Assembly: GCA_025531455.1 (NCBI GenBank)
Contig: JAMYHL010000002.1
Location: forward strand, 1,459,001-1,523,000
Length of the DNA stretch: 64,000 nt
Reading direction: 5' to 3'
Source of the DNA: Apiotrichum sp. Y4204
Lineage: Eukaryota > Basidiomycota > Tremellomycetes > Trichosporonales > Trichosporonaceae
A program made the position numbers and the translations under genes. Position 1 is the first letter of the stretch. Each line of letters starts with the position of its first letter. Below the pieces are notes generated by a model. It made no database searches and was not told the origin of the DNA. It was given only the letters and a program-made list of their open reading frames with translations. Below are positions 61,335 through 64,000 of the stretch, one piece after another.

Positions 61335-63420
61335 TTAGAGGCTTATCAAAGCTATCAAACTCACTGAGGCGGATGATGAAACAACAGCGTCACCCGGGCT
61401 GAAGCAAACGCCCCACTGCTCCACATTGTCATTGCTCAATGGTAGGGGAAATGTTAAAATTGGACGGGACTCGAACATGGCGACACGAAGCGGAACGTTG
61501 ATGTCTTTCGGCTCCTGTGTGACCCTATAAACGCATGAGTTCCCATCAATATGACAGGCCAGACACGCTGTGAGGGGCAAGATCGCCGTTCCAGGGGGAC
61601 TATGTCTGGGGAGTTCAATATCGTCTCCGGATATGAGACACGGACCGCCTCTTTCAACACAATGAGTGCAGGAGAGACGGGGGCTGTAAGGTCAGCAAGC
61701 TGAAAGTCATGTGCCCGAAGCAGGTACTGCTACATACTGATAGAGATATGCAGGTAGTAGAACAGAATTGTCATTAGCCGGTTGACCACACAACAAAAGC
61801 GCTACCACGTTCTCGTCGAGCTCGGTGACGTGTTCGAGATAAGGGATGCGCTCCGCATCCGCTGGACGTAGTGCTCGCGTACGGGGTTCAGATATTGCAA
61901 ACGAGTGGGTGTTGAAAAGGGGGTCGGGGATATGGTACACTGCTTCTGGGAATCGGATGTCCTCCAAGGTATGCCACCATGCCGATCGTGATCTCTTCAG
62001 ATCGCCGCTGGAATCCACAGAGGAAATAGACAAAGCTCTTCTCTTCCTTAAACGCGAAACAGATGATGAACCTGAAGTGACTGATCGGGGAGGAGTTGTG
62101 AGACCAAGGGGAGGTGAGAGACTTGGTCGACCTTCGCTCCAGGAGGGAGACCAAGAAGAACGCACTGGGAGATGAGTGCGTTCCAAGACCATACGCCGAG
62201 TGCTGTCACTAAGTTCGTCACCGCTCCAGCTCAACATGGTTCTGGGCGAGGGCAAGGTCGGACTCCTTGCAGGTGCCCAACTTCCCGAATCACGTGGGGA
62301 TAGATGGTGAGGGATGGCGCGAATCGGGTTAATATGGGCAGGGGACAGGGGGGGGGCAGGGGTCATTTCCATGGGCACCGGAAGCAGCCTAGAGAACGAT
62401 GGGAGAAGAAGACCTTCTGGGTGTGCCGTTCTTGGGTGTGCCGTTCGTGAGAATGGGTTCGAGGGAGCATGCGATCCCGAAGGTGGCGCGTCCCAAAATC
62501 GCCGCGTTTCAACATTTGGAGACGATCGAACTTGCAGGGAGAGCGGCAGCACTTCAGGTCTCCTATACTGGGGGGCGACAGAGGGTGGGGCCCGATAAGA
62601 CGAGGTCAGATATTGTGAGTTTGCCGCACGGCTGAGGTACCGGTCAACTGGTGTTTGAGGGTATGGCCGATAGGAAAGCGGCCTGGTCCTGGGCGGATAA
62701 ACATGATCAGAATAATGGTATTGTTCCCCAGATAAATATTGATAATCGCGGACAGGGTGGGGATGCGTTTGACTGGGTCCACTCCAATCAGAATGTCCAG
62801 TGGAGATTCGCAAGTCGCGCCGATCGCGCCGACGATGACTTGCAAGAGGTTCGGGACGACCTTCCGTTCTAGTGGCAGTACCGTGTCGTGGATCCGAGAA
62901 AGTTGTGGCGCCTTGATCGGAGTGGCGAAGAGCAATAACGTCGGCACGTCGTTTGCCGTTGATCCTGCACTTCTTGTGACTGATCTGACAACCAGCACAT
63001 GAGGTAGCGACGGCGCGCCGGTTTTTACCTGTGGGTCGTCGCTCAACACAAGGCCAATCACGCGATGAGCAGACGTCACAGCGGACTTCCGTAGGCACAT
63101 AATCCCCACTGTTGAGAAGACGTCTCTAATACTTTAGTGAAAACGTCCTTGTTCTGTAAACCTACCAGATCGGCATCTTTGGCTTGGTAAGTCGGTGGAC
63201 GACGTTTCACTTGGTCAATTTCGGCACCGGATAAACCACCAAGGTCGGGCTGTTTGTGACTTGTGTCCTTGTATTTCTCTTGCTCCTCAGGACTTCGCGA
63301 TGTCTTTCTTGCGGCGGGGACAGATTGGGAAGCTCGTGAGTGTTGCGAAGAAGAGCGATTGGAAAGTGCCGTTGAGTGTGAACATTGTGACGATGATGAG
63401 ACTTCGGACATGTCTTGCAT
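61335..63420 (-). CDS. Protein with a Zn2Cys6-like six-cysteine module at each end
   Basis: Exons complement(63166..63420, 61738..63125, 61335..61683); 663 aa. Not a known named protein. Module 1: C101-x2-C104-x6-C111-x16-C128-x2-C131-x6-C138. Module 2: C553-x2-C556-x6-C563-x24-C588-x2-C591-x6-C598. The CX2CX6C halves match fungal Zn2Cys6 clusters, but the linkers are longer than the usual 5-12 and the DNA-contacting lysines are scarce in the first halves (CDVCSSRDWPC, CTHCVERGGPC). Between them lies a 400-residue disordered region rich in Pro, Ser, Arg and Tyr. Residues 1-85 are polar and Ser/Lys-rich. Module 2 appears only when the 54-nt second intron is removed. A regulatory or DNA/RNA-binding role is a guess. 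Confidence 0.65.
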
Positions 63421-64000
63421 GCAGGTGGTAGTTTGACGAAGGTATGCAAGAAAAGCCAAGGGAGTCGCGAAGGATATGATGGGGGAGGAAAAAGCGAACC
63501 CACATTTGGTCGCAAATCAGATAGACTTATAATGGATTGCAGACAGACAGACAGGATCGCATCTGCCTTCAATGACAAAGGCCCAGTGGGACCCGGATTG
63601 CTCAAACGTCGCGCGTCGTACGCGTAGGACCAGGACGCGTAGTATGTGGTTGTCGAAGGTCAAGAATCAGGACAAAACGACGTTGAGTTCCCTGGAGATC
63701 TGGAGATCTTACCGCAGATCATATCTTGAGGCAATGCTTGCGCGCTTGCGGACTTGTTTCACCCTCTATCATGCTATCACTGCCCCTGGCACATGGCACA
63801 CCTCTGCTGGGACATGGGACATCCAAAACTCCAAAGGTGAATAGTATATGATAGTAAGTACCATGGCACCGGGGGCATGTGTATATCATGAAGCGGTCAG
63901 GGGGGAAGCGGTGTATGTACGCAGTAGTGTGTCGTGCGCGGGGGAACGGAGGTGAGGGGGGGGGGGGGGGGGGGGGGGGGGGGCGGGGGCGGCCCCGCGC
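63421..64000. other. Upstream region of the six-cysteine gene and window end
   Basis: Putative promoter and leader, with an out-of-frame ATG ORF at 63287-63505 overlapping the start. No other gene. The window ends in poly-G and GC-rich DNA. Confidence 0.5.
63956..63983. repeat. 28-nt poly-G run
   Basis: Second uninterrupted run of 28 G, followed by CGGGGGCGG. Confidence 0.9.

Overview
The window is nuclear DNA from a basidiomycete yeast, most likely a Tremellomycete of the Trichosporonales type. That placement is inferred from gene content and intron style: almost every gene is cut by very short GT-AG introns (mostly 34-50 nt) with a CTAAC/CTGAC-like branch site 8-15 nt before the acceptor. 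The species cannot be named from sequence alone. I rebuilt gene models exon by exon by requiring canonical splice sites, a visible branch site, phase agreement and family-conserved protein sequence across each junction. No rRNA, tRNA, CRISPR array or intact transposon was found.

Layout. 1-7.3 kb: the 5' part of ERG5 (minus, runs off the left edge), YOP1 (minus), then a long intergenic stretch. 7.3-20.5 kb: a CDC1-type metallophosphoesterase and an MIT-domain protein (plus), UBC4/5 (minus) and an Sds3/Dep1-like Rpd3L subunit (plus). 21-27.5 kb: a TMEM205-like membrane protein (plus), a four-helix MARVEL-like protein, a 12-helix MFS transporter and a DinB-like protein (all minus). 27.5-31.8 kb: 4.3 kb with no confident gene. 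31.8-43.3 kb: an ATO/GPR1-type acetate transporter, a HAL-family kinase and glycogen phosphorylase (all plus). 43.3-58.7 kb is gene-dense: FAM192A/NIP30-like, U2SURP/SR140, IPI3, QCR6, ECM15/MTH1187-like, CUS2/HTATSF1, GNA1, a DOA1/PLAA homologue and a trimethyllysine dioxygenase, largely as convergent pairs with 50-90 bp between stop codons and divergent pairs sharing promoters. 58.7-61.3 kb is an AT-richer, gene-free stretch. 61.3-63.4 kb holds an unusual cysteine-rich protein, and the window ends in a 28-nt G run.

Most genes are housekeeping: sterol and ER membrane biology (ERG5, YOP1, CDC1), ubiquitin (UBC4, DOA1), U2 snRNP splicing (SR140, CUS2), ribosome assembly (IPI3), respiration (QCR6), glycogen, UDP-GlcNAc and carnitine synthesis. 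No operon-like or defence-like system is present. The notable content is gene structure: a 5-nt microexon, two 9-nt microexons, a glycogen phosphorylase with 38 coding exons, a start codon split by an intron, and two proteins with unusual domain layouts (a DOA1 homologue without the PUL domain; a protein with a Zn2Cys6-like six-cysteine module at each end).
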